Of a stretch of DNA of 64,000 nt, positions 19,513 through 34,009 are shown in pieces. How positions within the stretch are numbered: the stretch's first letter is position 1; each line of letters starts with the position of its first letter. Source of the DNA: Chamaea fasciata (Eukaryota; Chordata; Aves; Passeriformes; Sylviidae); NCBI GenBank assembly GCA_029207755.1, contig JARCOQ010000096.1:124001-188000 (forward strand), given 5' to 3'. A program made the translations under genes and the position numbers. Under the pieces are notes generated by a model that was given only the letters and a program-made list of their open reading frames with translations, was not told the origin of the DNA and searched no databases.

Positions 19513-22500
19513 GATGTGGAGATGTAATGGCTTGGACATGGGTCTGAGGTGGAGCTTTAGCACCCCTGCTGTTTCCTGCTCCCAGGCTCCAGAACATCCT
19601 CACAGAGTGCCAACGCCACTGTCACTCCTGGTAAAACTTACTTGGAGGAGGGATAAATGAAGACTGCTAATAGCTCTCCTCTAAAATTCACAAAATATCC
19701 TTTTTATTGGTGTGGCCCCTGGCCCAGCAGCTACAAATTACACTTCTGATTTCCTTCTTGTCTCCACGGCTGAACCCGAGTGGTTTGGGAAGAGTCAGGG
19801 TTCATTTCCTGGAGAAGAATGGGCAGAGCCAGCACTTCATCCTCAGCTTTGCCCTCCCTGGGGCTGAGAGGATGCAGCTGGAAATGCTCCCAGCTGTGGC
19901 ATTCCCTGCTGGAAGGAGGAGGCTGGGATGGGCCAGCCTGGGATGTGCCAGCAGGGAGAGATGAAACCCAAATCCAGGGTCAGGGACTGCCCCGGGCAGG
20001 GGCACAGCCAGAGGGAGCAGGAAGCCTCTTCCCTGCTTTAAAAAAAGAAAACCTTTCCTCTTGAAGTTTGCATTCATTCTTCCTTCCAATTAAGGGAGGT
20101 GACCACTTAATTCCAACTAATTAGGGAATTTTTTAGATCCATTCTCCACTGTGCATGCCAGATCCGTGCCTTACCTTTGCCGTGAACTCTCACAGATTAA
20201 TCGTTCTTATTGCATAGTTTACTTTGGTTCAATGCTTATTTTCTTTTGACTTCTAATTGACTTTATGAGTGCTTTTATTTGTATTGTGTGACTCTTTAAA
20301 GTGAAACTGGTAATATTGGGGATTTTTCAGTAAAAATTCCAAAACACCTACAGAAAACTTTGCTATTATGTGGCTAAATTTGTTTTCTAAGAGATTATAA
20401 TATGGAGGACTTAAAAAAAATTATATGTAGGCCAAAGGCTTTTGTACTCAAAATTTTCCAATTTCCCTGAGTTGCTGCTTCTCAGTTCTAGTTAGTTGTT
20501 TTCCCTTTGTTTTCATGCTATTTGACCATGTTCTGTTTTCTGATCATCTGGGAAGACTTTGATTTTGAAAAGAGGCTTCTACCTGTGAGGACTGAGATAA
20601 AAAGCCTCAAAACATGAATCCTGAAGATCCAAAAACCATGAAGGCAGAGGTGAACGCAGCTCTATAAAATGTTCCCTAAGTGTGACATCATGCTTGATCT
20701 TTGGATTTCACTTTCTGCAAGTCCTCTGTTTGCTCAGGGTTTTAAGCCATGCCAATTCTCATGTGCCATTGCTTATCTTTGGTGCCAAAGATGGGCAAAT
20801 GTGGTGTAAAAATGCACTTCCCAGCAAAACAAAGAGAGTGGGGCAGATGGGAACCTCTCCTGCCATCTGAGAAATGAGGGAATACCCAAAGTTTTCCTCT
20901 CCTTCTCTTCATTGTGTTTTGTCATCCATCAAAAGAGGCAAGGTTGGTGCTGTATTTCACTTTTAAACTGGTTGCACCAACAGCTGGAGTAAGTTCTGTG
21001 CAGTTCCCTGTGTCTGCCAGCCAGGCCAGGAAACCTGACCTCCTGTAAGAACACTTCAAATAATCATCTCCATACTTGACTGTACAGGAACATAAAATGC
21101 TGGTTTAATTATTCTTGCTGTGAGTTGATTGTCTTTTACATAGGATTTTGTTTTCCATCTGAATTCCTACATGTTTTCCAGTGGAATGGTGAAATATTTA
21201 AGCCTCTGGCCGTAGCTAAAATATCCCCTATACACTTAGCAAAGCAGTTTATTGTCCCTATGGCATTATAATGATGCAAAGTGTATTTTCTCTCTTAATA
21301 AATATATCATTAATCCATCAATAATACAAGATTACTGTATATCCTTTTCTAATTTTAACTTGCTATCTTTAGTAGTGAAGTAGAAAGCTTGGTTGGGGTT
21401 GTTTTTTTTTTTTTCCCTTTTATTCAATTTCTTCTCTGCCTACAACCATTTTCTCATTCAGTTTAACACTTACGCAATTTACGCAGTGTCCATCTCCTAC
21501 CCTGCAGAGCAAGAATCTTCTACTTAATAAGAAATACTTATTGGCACATAGCTTTGATTCATAAAGAGAATGTTTCCTTGAGAGACTAATTGGTTTGGGA
21601 TTTTCTTTTTTTCTGCTTACCAAAGGAGCTTATCAAGTTCTTTTACAGAATCCTTAATATTGTTGTTTTTCTTCCTTGAATGTGAATAAGCGCTACAGTC
21701 TGGAGGAAAACTGACTCCTAACTTATCTCTCTTTCTTGAAATCAAAAAATGCCTTTCACAAAATGGGAGTTACAACTCTGTTTTCAGGGAAAAAAAAAAT
21801 TCTATATTGTTGAGTCCTGTAAACAAGATGATCCCTGTGACTGCAAACTGTGTTGGTTCAAAGGCAGCTGGGTCCCCTTGGCCCTTTAGAGAACAAGTCA
21901 GCCTGGAACAACATCTAATAATTCAATAGAGTTATAGGTCAAATTTGTTGGGCTTACAGCGAGAAAATATTTTAAAGGCTGATGTGCTGATGGTCTGTCA
22001 ATATTAGGAGTGGAGTGGGAATCAGGTAGACAAATCTAGTGGGTATTTGTCTAATTAGCAGTGACCTGTATTAAAGCAGAGCTGCCTGAATTAAATTAGT
22101 TATTGCTCATCTGGTACTAACTTCCTTTATATCTGAGAATCTGGCAAATCTCATCTAGAATGCCAATTCTATCCTTCTGTCTTTTCCTCTGAGGTATCTT
22201 TTTCATTTAATAATGAGTTCCTTCATTGTTTTTAAGTTTAGAACAGAGCCCCTTTTTGGGAAGGGGGGTAATTTTTTTTTAAATTTATTTACTGAAATAT
22301 GTAAATAGTTCTTTTGAGGGAAAGCAGTAGGAGAGGTGAGGTCTTCAGGTGGTATCAGATCTGTTGCCTTCAAACATAAAAATAAAATACTGAGTGGCAA
22401 GGTAGCATCTGAAAACTTCTCTGTCCCAGAAGATTTTAAAAACTAATCTGCAGCATTTAGCATCTTGCTGTTTTAAGCCTAAGCCTCTTTTGCGGGGAGA

Positions 22501-23854
22501 TTTATGCTGCTACTGGCCATCCTTCTCCCTCTTGGGGTTAATACCTTCCCTTTGTTCTCATAAATCTGAGTTTGCCTTGAGTTGCTGACCACCCAAAGCT
22601 GGAGCAGCTTTAGGCTCAGCTTTGCAGAGAGTTGAGGAAGTGAGGAGAGGCTGCTGTTCCTGTGAACTCTGCCAAGATGACTTGATAAACCGGCAAGGAA
22701 ATTAATATACAAGGGTAGAAGGGATTACAGATAGAGATAGAAGGATTAGGCTTTGCACTAGCAGCGAGACTTGCTGTAAAACTGTTGCTTCAGGCTTTTG
22801 TTTATTATTTGGAGAAATTCTATTTAAATGCAGATTAGATTTTCTACCTAGAAGTACAACTTAGTCTTTGTTTAGAAACTCCACAAAGAAGAATGAACAC
22901 AGGGCTCTTGTTTTCATTTCTTGGTGAACTTTGACAGTCACGTTGCTTATCCTGTTATCTGGATTAGATATGCAAGCTCTGGATACAGGAATTGGAGCAG
23001 TTTGTTTAGAGACCCGGGTTTAATTAATCAGTGTAAGATTACCAAATTGCCTTGGGATGAAAAACTGCGCCAGAGAAGTTGTAATTGGCCACTGACTAAA
23101 CAGAAGGGCCCAGCGCTGCACTGGGTGTTTGGGAGGGGAAAAAGGCGAAGAAGAAGAAGCAAGAAATGAATTAGACAAGTAGATTTTGTGACCTGTATAC
23201 AGCTTTTTTTATTTTTTTTTTTATTCTGGGATCAATTTCCTTGGGAAGTGACATTTTGTCTTCCTTAGAAGTAAAAACAGTGCTTTAGCAGAGCTGATGG
23301 GTTTACAAAAAGTAGCCTGAAAAGTCTTACCTTTAAACGGATTCCTAAATACTCAAAAAATATATTTTTCCATATTGCAATAGATTTTTTAAATTTTTCC
23401 ATAAAAATCTCAGTTAATTGTAGCTAAGGAAACATCCCAATCACCCTCCATGGGTTTATTTTTATTCCTTTATCCATTCTTCTTACATCTTGTCAGCACA
23501 TCTCCAGCAATCCTCACAGATCTTCTCAAAATTATGATAAATTGATAATTAACACAACTAAGACAACTTTTTGTTAATCATCTCATTTTTTCTGTGCAAA
23601 AAGACCCTCCACATATCATACTAAAAACACTGATTTCAAGGGATATTTTAATTTCACCTATTTCTTCCACCCCAGCATAATTTGTGACTTATCCACCAAG
23701 TTTCAGGACAGAAAATCCACACAGTGATTGGCATGAAATGTCACTGGGATTCATGTACAGAAGCAGAAATGAAATATGTTTCAGGATTTGAGATTTTGAC
23801 CCAATTTTAGAAAAGCATGGGTAGTTTGGATTGTTATTAATATCTACTTATCTT

Positions 23855-23900
23855 ATCTATCTATCTATCTATCTATCCATATATATATATATATATATAT
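23855..23900. repeat. TATC microsatellite followed by AT microsatellite
   Basis: About five to six TATC units run into ten or more AT units. A compound microsatellite, likely length-variable. Confidence 0.9.
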
Positions 23901-25026
23901 AAAGATGACTTTTTCTTTTTTGTCTAATATGTCAGATGGCAGCCAGATTTGGCTGACTGGAAATCAAGAGTGCCCTCTGAGCAGATTTATTTCACCAGCC
24001 ATAGAACTTGTGCAGTAATTTTATATTGGTCATTTAGCATGGAAATAACGAGCCAATGTAATGCATTTAATGTGGTCATGGTGAACCATTTGGCAAGGTA
24101 AAATTTTAGTATTATCAGGTTCATAAAAGCTTGTGTTTTGAGAATATAATGAACATTTCTCCATGTATTATCCAGTTTTGTTATGAAGTGGAGAAAATAT
24201 GAAGATAAAGTCTTTGATTTAAAGATGTTGATGAAGCTTGTTGCCTCATGGCATTTTAGGTGCCCTGTGGCTTTTTTGCTCCTTTCTTTATTTCTTTTTG
24301 ATGGACAATCTAAAGCAGTAACTAAAATAATAATAATTAAAAAAAAATCTTCAGAAGGTAAAGAACTCTGGACCAATAATTTACAAGAAGTAACAAATTC
24401 TTGGGAGCTCACACACTCCATTCAAAGTATCACAGCTATTTAAAAATCTGAATTGATAAATTTTTTTTCTGTGCTGCCCCTTCACAGGGAGCCCAGTTGT
24501 TTTTCCTCCAGTTGTTTTACCCATTTTTGGTAATATGATAAGCTGTGCACAAAATAAGTCAGAAAAAAGTGTATCTGTGATGAACATGATATGTCGGGTG
24601 AGTGACAGAATTTGCCATATATGTCCGAGGAGAAAGTACTGAATCCCAGAGTCAGCAGTACAGGAATGTCACATTCTGGAATCGTACAGAGCCACTGGAT
24701 GGACTGAAAGGTAATTACTAGAACAGCCTCTTTTCCTTTAATGCATCATTTCACAGTCGCTTGTTCTCTTAAACTATATCAGATACTTACGAGGTTTTTT
24801 GAGAGTTTCTTGTAACACCCTATTAATTGACTGGAATACAGCAATTACCAGTTTTGATTTGACTATGTGCTTGAATCTGTGTGCTCTGGCCAATATTTTT
24901 TTTTAATACTTATTTTCTATACCTATTTTAATTTTTTGGCAGTTCTTAGTTACCATTTCATGCAGGCCGGCAAAAGTTACGAGCTCAAACTTTAGTTGTG
25001 TTTAGTTGTGAACATTTTTTAACAGG

Positions 25027-25093
25027 TTTTTGTTTGTTTGTTTGTTTGTTTGTTTGTTTTTTGTTGTGGTTTTTTTTTTTTTTTTTTTTTTTT
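25027..25093. repeat. GTTT microsatellite plus poly-T run
   Basis: Seven or so GTTT units followed by a T run of more than 20. Low-complexity sequence. Confidence 0.9.
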
Positions 25094-26040
25094 GTGAGTT
25101 GGAGAGAGAAGCCTTCATTCTGGCTGCTTACTGTGAGCCTGTGGAACTTCTGAAGCAGTTGTGTCTAAAAAATCTTTGGACAAATGGCCTTTCTAGTGGG
25201 TACTTAGAGTCCAAATTAGAAAATGCAGTTTGCTGAACTTCCTCTGAGGTGGCCAGCACCTTGTTACTTGTGAAGATGGAACTTTGCAATTAAAAGCCTG
25301 GCGTTAAAATCTGATGGACCAGAACTCCTTGGGAGTGCATCTTGCTTTCCCCACTTCCCTTTTCTCTTTCATGAAAGGATAGATATTAATATCTGCTTTT
25401 TTCCCCTCTTCTTTTCTCTGGAATGAGAGAAATATGACCATTCACTTCAGAGCTCTTATTTTTCAAGTCGTCACAAGTCCAGGGGCCAAGTGCCAAGCTC
25501 TTTTGTTGGGAGTTGGATACCCCTTCTTCTCCTCCTGCTTTGGAGCTGTCCTCAAGCCCATTTACACACTCTGCTACATAATTATATTGATCTAATCTCT
25601 GCTTTCATGAAATGCCAAGCTCTAACCCATTTTTTCTGTGCTCCTTAGTTCCCCTGAAGAGTCTTTCTTGTGAAAAGGGGTGTGAGCTCATCCAGGGGGA
25701 TTTGATGGCTGTGGCTTCAGTGATCACACAGCTCACCAGCCCAGCTGCAGAGTCACTGCCCTGAGCTCCCTGCTGCTGAGGAGCCCAGGGAATTCTGAGC
25801 TTTCTGCCATCTCCATGATAACCATTTGTAAAGTCACTTTCCCACAGGTGATGATGGTGTTGGAACTAGAAAGGGAGAGCAGAGTTGCTGCTCTCAAAAG
25901 TGTTTCCTGCATTCTTCTGCGTGTGTCCCGTTCCCTTCTCTTCATTGTCAGTCTCTGCACTTGGCTCATTCCCCAAGGACAGGAGGGTTTGGCATGGAAA
26001 CTGCAGCCTGTCTGCAGAGCTTAGGGAGAAAAGGGTACCG

Positions 26041-26690
26041 TGTTGGAAGTTTGTGCATGAATGGGACAGGACTACTAAATACACTTCTCAAATCTTTATT
26101 ACAAATCAACCTCAGAACAAAGTTTACAATGTTCCTCGAGTCTTTATTGCAGCATCAGCCTCATAACAGGGTTTGAGACAATTGAAAGATGGCAACAGCT
26201 CTTGTCTGCCAGCATCAGCCAAAGATCTCTCTGTCACAGGGCATTTTAGAAGTTTTCCAGCCAATAGCATGTTGCTAAAGCTCACAGACAATTGTTCTAG
26301 CCAGTCACTTAAAACACACACACACCTGCTTCAAACAATGCTTGCTTGGATGCTTTCTGTTTATAATACATAATACTCCATTATTAAACTTAAAACCTAC
26401 TATATTGCTAAGCAGATTTTTCTGCAGCCTTAAGGTCTATCCTGGCCAAACCTAAGTCTCAGACTATTGTTTCATGTCCGCGCTTGCTGTACTGTTGTAA
26501 CTTTTCCTACTTTCAGGCTTGACAGCTGCAGCTAATTCCAAGTTTTTCTGCTCCTTCTGTTTCTGGGGCCTGCTTTCACAGCTTTCTGAAAGCCACCTTA
26601 CCTTTAATATTCCCCACAGGTACAACCCATGGCAGAAACAGACAGGGAAAAAAGGCTGCAAAACAAGTCACTCATCAGCCAGGGGTAACA
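26041..26690 (-). mobile_element. Probable solo LTR of an endogenous retrovirus
   Basis: The segment starts with TGTTGGAAG and ends near GGTAACA. Its composition is richer than the surrounding desert. It contains two AATAAA signals read on the minus strand (complements at about 26095 and 26143), which would place transcription on that strand. No gag or polymerase sequence adjoins it, so a solo LTR is the simplest reading. The edges are approximate and I did not find a target-site duplication. Confidence 0.4.
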
Positions 26691-27902
26691 GCAGCACAGT
26701 TCTGAGAAACACTCATGTAGTTGTGCATTTCTCACTGCAAAAGGGCCAATCTATTTTAACTTACATAAAAATAATGAGATTTTACAGTGGGAACAGTTGT
26801 AACTATAGTCCAGTCCATTTAAAAAATGGACTAAAATTTGATTCCGAGAAGCACTTTGAGGAATCTCTAGAATTGGTTTACCATGTAAAATTTTATGAAA
26901 TCATTACATTTCATTACATTACAGTTAGTGCTAATTTTTAAGATATATCTTCTGGAAAGTTTTGGCACTGTAAGAAATCATCAAAGCTCATAAAATTCTC
27001 AGATTTTTAGTGGTTTATTAAAATAATGAGCTCTTCATCACTGTAAGACTATTCAAAGTACATTCATGAGTTTTTTTGATGTTCTGTTTGGTTAGATTTA
27101 GTAAGGACAATGAAAGACAGCTCTTCAACATTCCTGTATTTTTGTTGTACATTTTGAAATGGGCAGCACAGCTCTTTGGTGGTGGGGGAAAACTGAGTTT
27201 TTGCTATCATGTTTCATCATTTGGGTTTCTTTGAGTTTCTTTGAGTGCCAAGGACATCATCCCCTTCTCCAACAGGGAAGCTTTAAAAACTACATCTAAT
27301 ATAGTATCCAGTGCTCAAGAGTATAACAATCTGGTTTAAGTTATCTCATGTTGGGCACCCAGAAATAATGAAATAATGGAGGCTGCATAATTTTACTCAA
27401 TTTTTTTAAATCCTCAGTTTCCCAGATGCAAATGGCCTCAATAAAGCAAATAATTCAGGTGGGATATTATTCATGTTCATGAAGCTTTTGATTGTGTTGT
27501 GAAAACAACAGAGTACATGAGGAAATGAATAAATCTGCATTCAACACAAGGCTTTGAAAATATTAATTAAAAAGGTGTATGGCCACATGCTGATTAGAGT
27601 AGATAAAGAGAAATATTGAATAACTACTTACTCTCTGAATTGGGCCCAAGGGTCCAATGAGAAAAATAGTATATGATAATTTAATTAAAGTTTGCATCAA
27701 AATACATTTACACAAGGGTCCTGAATTAATATTGCAGAGTTTGCACTTTCTAACTCTCCATTGCTTCCCTGGGAAATACTGGATCCCTTTTGGTACAGAG
27801 GTTCTTCATTGGGACATCCGGTACTGATCAGACCTTTGGTACATTCACCTCACTGAAGGTCTTAGTTCCAAGGCATTCATAGAATAAATAAGCATTTGAA
27901 TC

Positions 27903-28017
27903 TGGGGGAAAACAAACAAACAAACAAACAAACAAAAAACCCACAAAACCAACAAAAAAAAAACCACCACCAAAACCAACAAAAAAACCAACAACAACAA
28001 AAAACCCCCACCCACCC
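27903..28017. repeat. A/C-rich low-complexity tract (CAAA units)
   Basis: Six or so CAAA units followed by A-runs interspersed with CC and CCACC. It is the complementary-strand version of the G/T-rich tracts seen elsewhere in the window. Confidence 0.85.
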
Positions 28018-30542
28018 AGATATTGATAGCAGCACATTTAGAAGCACAATTCAGGTGGGTTCTGGAATATGATAGAAAGAGGGTAAAGGGAGGTGGGATG
28101 TTCTGAAGGAATCATCCAGATAAATCTACATATTTACAAACACTTGGGTACTGATATTCATTGCTATATCAGTATATAAGATCCTCTGTAAAATATCTAG
28201 GCTGAGCCGAGCGAGTTTTTTTATTTCCTGGACAGGTCTGGGCTACTCACTGTTTTTTTCCCCCTCTTTTTCCCTGGGGAAATTTGGTAACTCAAGTCCT
28301 GACACTGCATATTTACTCAGTGTAACAAGAGCAGGAGCAGGGAAAGGGCTCTGGTGTGTACAGAATTAGGAGACAAGTACATGAAGGGATGGATAAATGG
28401 AGTCACAGTCTGACAGAAAAGGGGCCATGTCCAGTCCACAGCAGCCACTGCTGTGGAGGAAGGAGAATTCTCCCCGTGCTGAAGCTGGGGACAAAACAAT
28501 AACTTGCCGAAATAATAATAGTTAGAATATTGACTATGATGCCATGATCAGTTGTTTCATTTCAAGTGTTTCTGGGCTTTACAATAAATCTCCAAACCCC
28601 TGTTACAATCACAGTGGTGCCACATTCATGACAGTATCTTTGTGCTTTCCATTTCCACTGGATAATGGACTTATAACTACAAAATGGATTTAGTTTTTTT
28701 CTATTGTAACAGCACCTGAAACACGTCATAAATGCTGTTATATCCAGTTGCTTTTGTAATTCAGATAATATACAGATAGGTAGCAGGCGTGGTGTAACAG
28801 AGCAGTAGATCACCCCAAACCTGCTGTTATCACGGGGATGGTGACAAAAAATAGCAAATTAAATAAATTAGTGTTGCACTGTGCAGCACTACAGCAGGGC
28901 CATGTGCTGCATGGATGTACTGATAAGCAGTCTGTGGCCCCAGAGCTCTGAATTCTGAATTTCTGCAGAGCTCTGAATGTCCCTGGCACTCCCTGTGCTC
29001 CTCTGTCCCCAGCTCTGGGTATGGAAACGAGGACCAGCAGAGCCCTAATGATTATTTCTGCCTCAGGGTAGAAGGTAAGAAAAAGGACCTGTGAGTGTGA
29101 AAAAGAAAAATACTCAGTGTCAGGAACCTCCCTATTTGGGGAGATGGAGTCGGGGATTTATTATTTGTTTGTTTTGCCCCCCAAGACTTTCATGTCCTTT
29201 TCTGCAGGAGTTCTGCAGTCATTCCAGTTTCATCTTCCAGCATTCCAACAGCCCAGTCTGTGGGAGGCTTTTTCCCAGCCATGATCAATTATTCTCTGTC
29301 AGAATCCAAATCTGCCTTTTCAAGTCTGATCATTTGTGATGAATTTATTCTGTTAACATGGGCCTGAATAGAAGCAATAGAGGATAATAAATTAACTTTG
29401 AGCATATTAATGACATCTCTAGACTATGGGTGAATTAAGGAACAAATAGATGAAATAGGTTCAATAACAGGCTGGTGAACACTTAGTCAGCAATTGACTG
29501 GTAGCTTTTCATTTAGGTCCTTTTATATCCTATGGTTAATTAAAAAACATAGAAAGATTTAAAGCAGCCCTTTGGAACACAGACTGAGTCAAAACTTCTC
29601 CTGCCATCCACAGGAACTGTAGGAAAGGTGGTTGTGAAATGCAGTTTGATGAAGCTCAAGGAACATCACCTTCAGAAATTCAGGTTTGAACCCTCTCAAA
29701 AAGAAATCTGTGCCAAAAGTGTTGACAGCTTTCTATATGGCATCTGCCAGAGCAGCACTTAACCCAGACTTAAAATATCCTTTCTGTAGGACTTCAGGAA
29801 AAATAAACATAAATTATGGGATTTTGTGGGTTTATGAACTAGAGATTAGGTTAGTTCAAGAATTTTCACACCCAGCAAGAACTGCTGGGATTTATTTGGT
29901 TACCTCCAGTGTGTGTCTGCCCTGACCAGGATTTCAAAACTAATTTGAAACTCGGACTTTCAAAAGAGCTGGATGCTGAAGTTTAGTGACTTTGTGAGAA
30001 CTGATTTTCTTAAATCTAAACCTAAGAGAGCTCCTGTCCCATGCAGTAGAGAAATGGCTGATTGAGGCTTATATTCTAAAGGAGGTGATAAGTTCCCTGA
30101 CAAGTCTGATTGCTAGTTTTTAACCTTGTTAAATAATATATGTTAGGCTTTTATTAGCCTAGGCATATTCATGCCAAAGCTTATCAAACAGGAGTGAACG
30201 TTAAATTTTTTTGAAAAGACAGCTATGGTTCAATGTATAAAAATATGAATATAAGGAGGTCTGAGTCAAAACTTGACACCTACTCTCTGAAATTTGAAGG
30301 TCAATAAATTTATATCTCTCCTCAGAATCCTTACACAGACACACAGACAGTGTGTGGTTATAAGAAGATGTTTATATAATTGAGCTTATAAAAGCAGAAT
30401 TTAAAGATCAATCAGTGTCTTTATTTCCATTTTAAAATATTTCCAAGTAATGAAGTTTAATTTCACGAACAATTGGATACCTCATGAAGTTTAACTTAAT
30501 ACCCCCACAGTTTTCTATTCGTTATGCTCTGTGTAATTAATT

Positions 30543-30612
<70 letters not shown>
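30543..30612. repeat. TAG to TAA compound trinucleotide array
   Basis: About 11 TAG/GTA units switch cleanly to about 12 TAA units, followed by a few AAC units. The order suggests successive expansion of point-mutated units. Confidence 0.95.
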
Positions 30613-30615
<3 letters not shown>

Positions 30616-31012
30616 CAACAATAACCACTGCCCTGTTTTCAAGAATCATAGTCCTCATGGCTGCAGGTCACAGAACCACTCCTGACAGCTGTTGCAATGG
30701 GCTGACAAGATGCTGTCAGCAGCTGCTCACTTCCATTCCTTTGGCTGATCTTACTGACACTAAAATCTTCCAGAACAATCACAGCTATCACTGTTTCCTA
30801 ACAATGTCCTTTTAAAATTATCCATGCTAGGAGAAAATGTTCTGTAAAGGATTGTGTCAAGTGTTGATCTGGCCTAAATTATTCCCATCATTTGTCAATT
30901 GTCTAGGGGCTGATAAAATCATATGTTTTATGGAGAACCACATAAGTTTAGTAATGCTGCTAGCTAAAATTCCACTGTTTTTATATTTTTAATTGAAATT
31001 CACTCTGGAGAA

Positions 31013-31097
31013 CATATATATATAAATATATAAATATATAAATAAATATATAAATAAATATATAAATAAATAAATAAATATATATATATATATATAT
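31013..31097. repeat. AT-rich array of TATAAA/TAAA units
   Basis: Alternating ATATATAAAT and AAAT units ending in a plain AT run. Low-complexity sequence with likely DNA unwinding potential. Confidence 0.9.
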
Positions 31098-33383
31098 CCT
31101 GTCAGCAAAACTCCTTGATGCCCAAAAAACTTCTTAATAGTTGGAGAAGGCTCATGTGAGTGAGATGAGGAACTTCCAATCAAACAGAAAAATTTCAGTG
31201 GAGAAGCTGGTACACAAGGGACTGTTAAAGAGCTGGTAGCTGTGACAGCGTTCCCTCAGTAGGATGCTGCCCAAATTTCTGAAGGTGCCAGCAATGCCTA
31301 TAATGGCCCAATTAGGAAGTTGGAGCCATCTCAGTCAGTGATTTTGAACTCTCAGGTAAATGATGGGAACTGTAGTTTTCAGGAATCTTTTTGTTGTTGT
31401 TGTTCAAATGTCTGCTGAGAATGAGGCTCTGAGCTGATGTGCAAAGATTGCTCCAAATCACTTGGAGCCACGCTCCAATGCCTGACTGGAGCACAATGAA
31501 GTTTGGATTATGCTGTTTTAAATTATCACCCATTTGAAGTCATTTTCTTTATAAAACAAGATTAAAATGACTGTAATTCAAAACATTTTACCTCCAATTG
31601 ATGTGAAAATTGTAGTGTTCATATTATTTCCATTTTTCAATTTGACAAAACATTTCACTCCACATACGAGCCTTTCTGTGTTGTCACTATCTTAACAGTG
31701 AAAATATGAATTTTACTCTGTGCACTTTACTCTTTCCTGATGTGTCTTATTTCTTAACACTACTTATTTAAGTTTTTGAAAGCATGTCTTTCTTTTGTTG
31801 TAATACCTGGGGAAAATATAAGCAGATTTAGGAAGTTTTCTTTCCTCCTTTCTAACCCACACAATAACAGTTTATAGCTCCGTATTGTTAAGTTTGTTCT
31901 CGGTTCTTCCTACATGTCTGATGGTTAGATAAGTGCTGATGAATAAGCAAACCAAGGAAGAAATTTAAGTTCTAGGTTGATGGAGTTGAAACTCAGATAA
32001 TTTACCTGAAACATCCTTTCATTTGTTTTCATATTGATGCCACAGGCGAAATTTCTCTGCAAGAATTTTCCTCAAAGTTTCATGGCTCTTAATATAATCA
32101 TATAGGGAAAGAATAGTCTTTCTTCAGAAGTTTATTTCATAGACAGGGAGTATTATCAGTAATACTTTTTAAAAATCCAGTAAATTCTGAGTAACTTACT
32201 TGAGCTGCCTATGAAAAAGGGCACTTGTGTCATCTAAGACAGAGTTGTCCTTCCAGAGTTCTTGAGGAAGCAAAGAACAGAACAGTGCTGAAAACCACTG
32301 GAAAATTAAGTGACTTGCAGAAGTCCTTGTTTAAAATATTGCCAGTGAGCTTTACAACTGCAAAGTTCCTGGCCTAAAAATACAATTGCATTTATTTTTA
32401 AGTCACACTGTGCTCCAGCACAAGTGCAACAGAATGCCAAACCTTATCACTTAAAGTAATAGCGAGGCACATGTCAGCTATCAGACCCTCAAACTCTGAG
32501 AAAGAGCTGTTTTTGTGTGCTCAATCTGCAAAGGATAATTCATTCCTTACTAGGGGGTATGATTTCAAGAGCTGAAAGCTCTAACTAGTGCAGATGTGTA
32601 GGGTAGATTTAAAGTGATTATGGAAATGTCACCGCAGGACAATGCATTATTAGTAGGCCCTCATATGTTGTATGCTGTCCCCTTATGTTTGCTGATAATT
32701 AACAAGCAGATTGGGATGTCATGGTGAGAATGAGTGCAAAATGTCCCTTTTATCATTTGCAATAAATATGAAATAGTGGTCTTGCTGTATCCTTCAGTGA
32801 TTGTTCTATTTACATTGGTGACAAATGACATCTTTCTCCTTGTAACGTGCCTGCAGGGTTAAATGACTTTATTATTATTAATGAGTCATTGCTCCAGCTG
32901 CCCAGAAATACAGGGAGTAGGAAACATAAGAGATTTAGACCTAAGTAATTACAAATGTAATTATTACCTTTCAAATTTCATTTTTACAGCAATCACAGGG
33001 CTGTTAATCAAACATGGCCCTTTCCATGTGTTCACACTTTTCGGAGCCTTTGTCAAAGGGATGAGCAGCTTCGTGGACCCGCTGAGGGTAGCCGGCGGCA
33101 GATTGACAAAGTGGTCTTGACAGAAAACTGCTGTGAAAAATTGGGTGGAAGCCGTTGCGTAGTCATCAAGGAGGCTGTGGTTGAGAGGGTTTTCCAAGAG
33201 GAAAGCTGCGGCCATATGGAGGAGAGAGTCCTCTCAGGGAGGACCAGGCAAGCGGGAGGGGAATCCCAGTGTCCTGCGGACAGGTGGAACGCTGAAGTTT
33301 TACTCTTCCAGCCTGCCCTTCCTCAAGGTTGTTGGTTGTCATGAAATGGTCTTAAAAAAACACAATGGAGTCACGTGCTGCAC

Positions 33384-34009
33384 TGTCCTGGTTTAGGGGA
33401 AATTTGGGAGAAAATCCCCAAAAAAGGGTCCCTCTGGGAAGCAAACCCAAACGGGCCCACCCCCAACTGGTCCAGGAAAAAAACCTCCCCAGAGAAAAGT
33501 GGAAAAAACGATTTATTTAACAAACAAAGTGCCCACAAGCATAACGAATGAATAATATGAAACAATGGAACCTCTCGTTGTTCTGAAGTGAGGTGACAAA
33601 TTCAGACAGTCCCTGCTGTGGGTAGCTCAGCTCTGCGGGCCCAGGCCCCGCCGGGCCGCGGGTCAGCTCCCGGTGCTCCTCTGGGCTTTTCAGTCCAGAG
33701 CAGCTTTAAACAGTCCTGAGGAAAAGGAAAAACAGTCCAGGGAACTCCTCTGCCTCAGGCAGCTAAAACTAACTAAAAGCACAGGAGATCTCTGTCCCAC
33801 AGTCCGTAGGCGCTGCAGACAACGCTGTCCAAGAGAAACAATGTGCAGGAGTCAGGCCCTGTCTGAAACAAATTCCACACTGCTTCCTTCTCCCTCCTCT
33901 CTCTCTGAACTAGTCTTAAAGGTAGAGAACTTAACATACAGCATAAAGAGGACAGTTGGGGATATAACATCAAAGAGCCACCCCAGGACCCTGCTTTAGG
34001 GGAATTACA
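33384..34009 (-). mobile_element. Solo LTR, songbird ERV type beginning TGTCCTGGTTTAG on the plus strand
   Basis: The plus strand reads TGTCCTGGTTTAGGGGAAAT at the left edge and closes near GGGGAATTACA at the right, so the outer bases are TG and CA. A GC-rich block near 33640 and a minus-strand AATAAA (complement at about 33513-33518) fit an LTR transcribed from the minus strand. I recognise the left-end wording from a common songbird LTR group, probably ERVL-like. No internal retroviral sequence is present and no clear target-site duplication was seen. Confidence 0.7.

Larger units (their letters stand above)
16321..26040. other. AT-rich non-coding stretch with simple repeats only
   Basis: I found no gene. 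It contains a run of 36 A at 19474-19509, a TATC tetranucleotide run (about 23855-23877) followed by an AT run (23878-23900), and a GTTT run with a poly-T run at about 25027-25093. Sequence near 17380-17460 lacks repeats and could be conserved non-coding DNA, but that needs a cross-species comparison. Confidence 0.5.
26691..33383. other. AT-rich non-coding stretch with microsatellites
   Basis: I found no gene. It holds a CAAA/CCAACAAA-rich tract at 27903-28017, a TAG-then-TAA trinucleotide array at 30543-30612, and an ATAAAT-rich tract at about 31013-31097. The slightly GC-richer segment at about 33040-33300 lacks splice signals around its open frames. Confidence 0.5.

Noticed and set aside
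32863..33344. Overlapping plus-strand frames as possible protocadherin exons
   Set aside because: None resembles a protocadherin cytoplasmic segment and none is bordered by a matching acceptor and donor.
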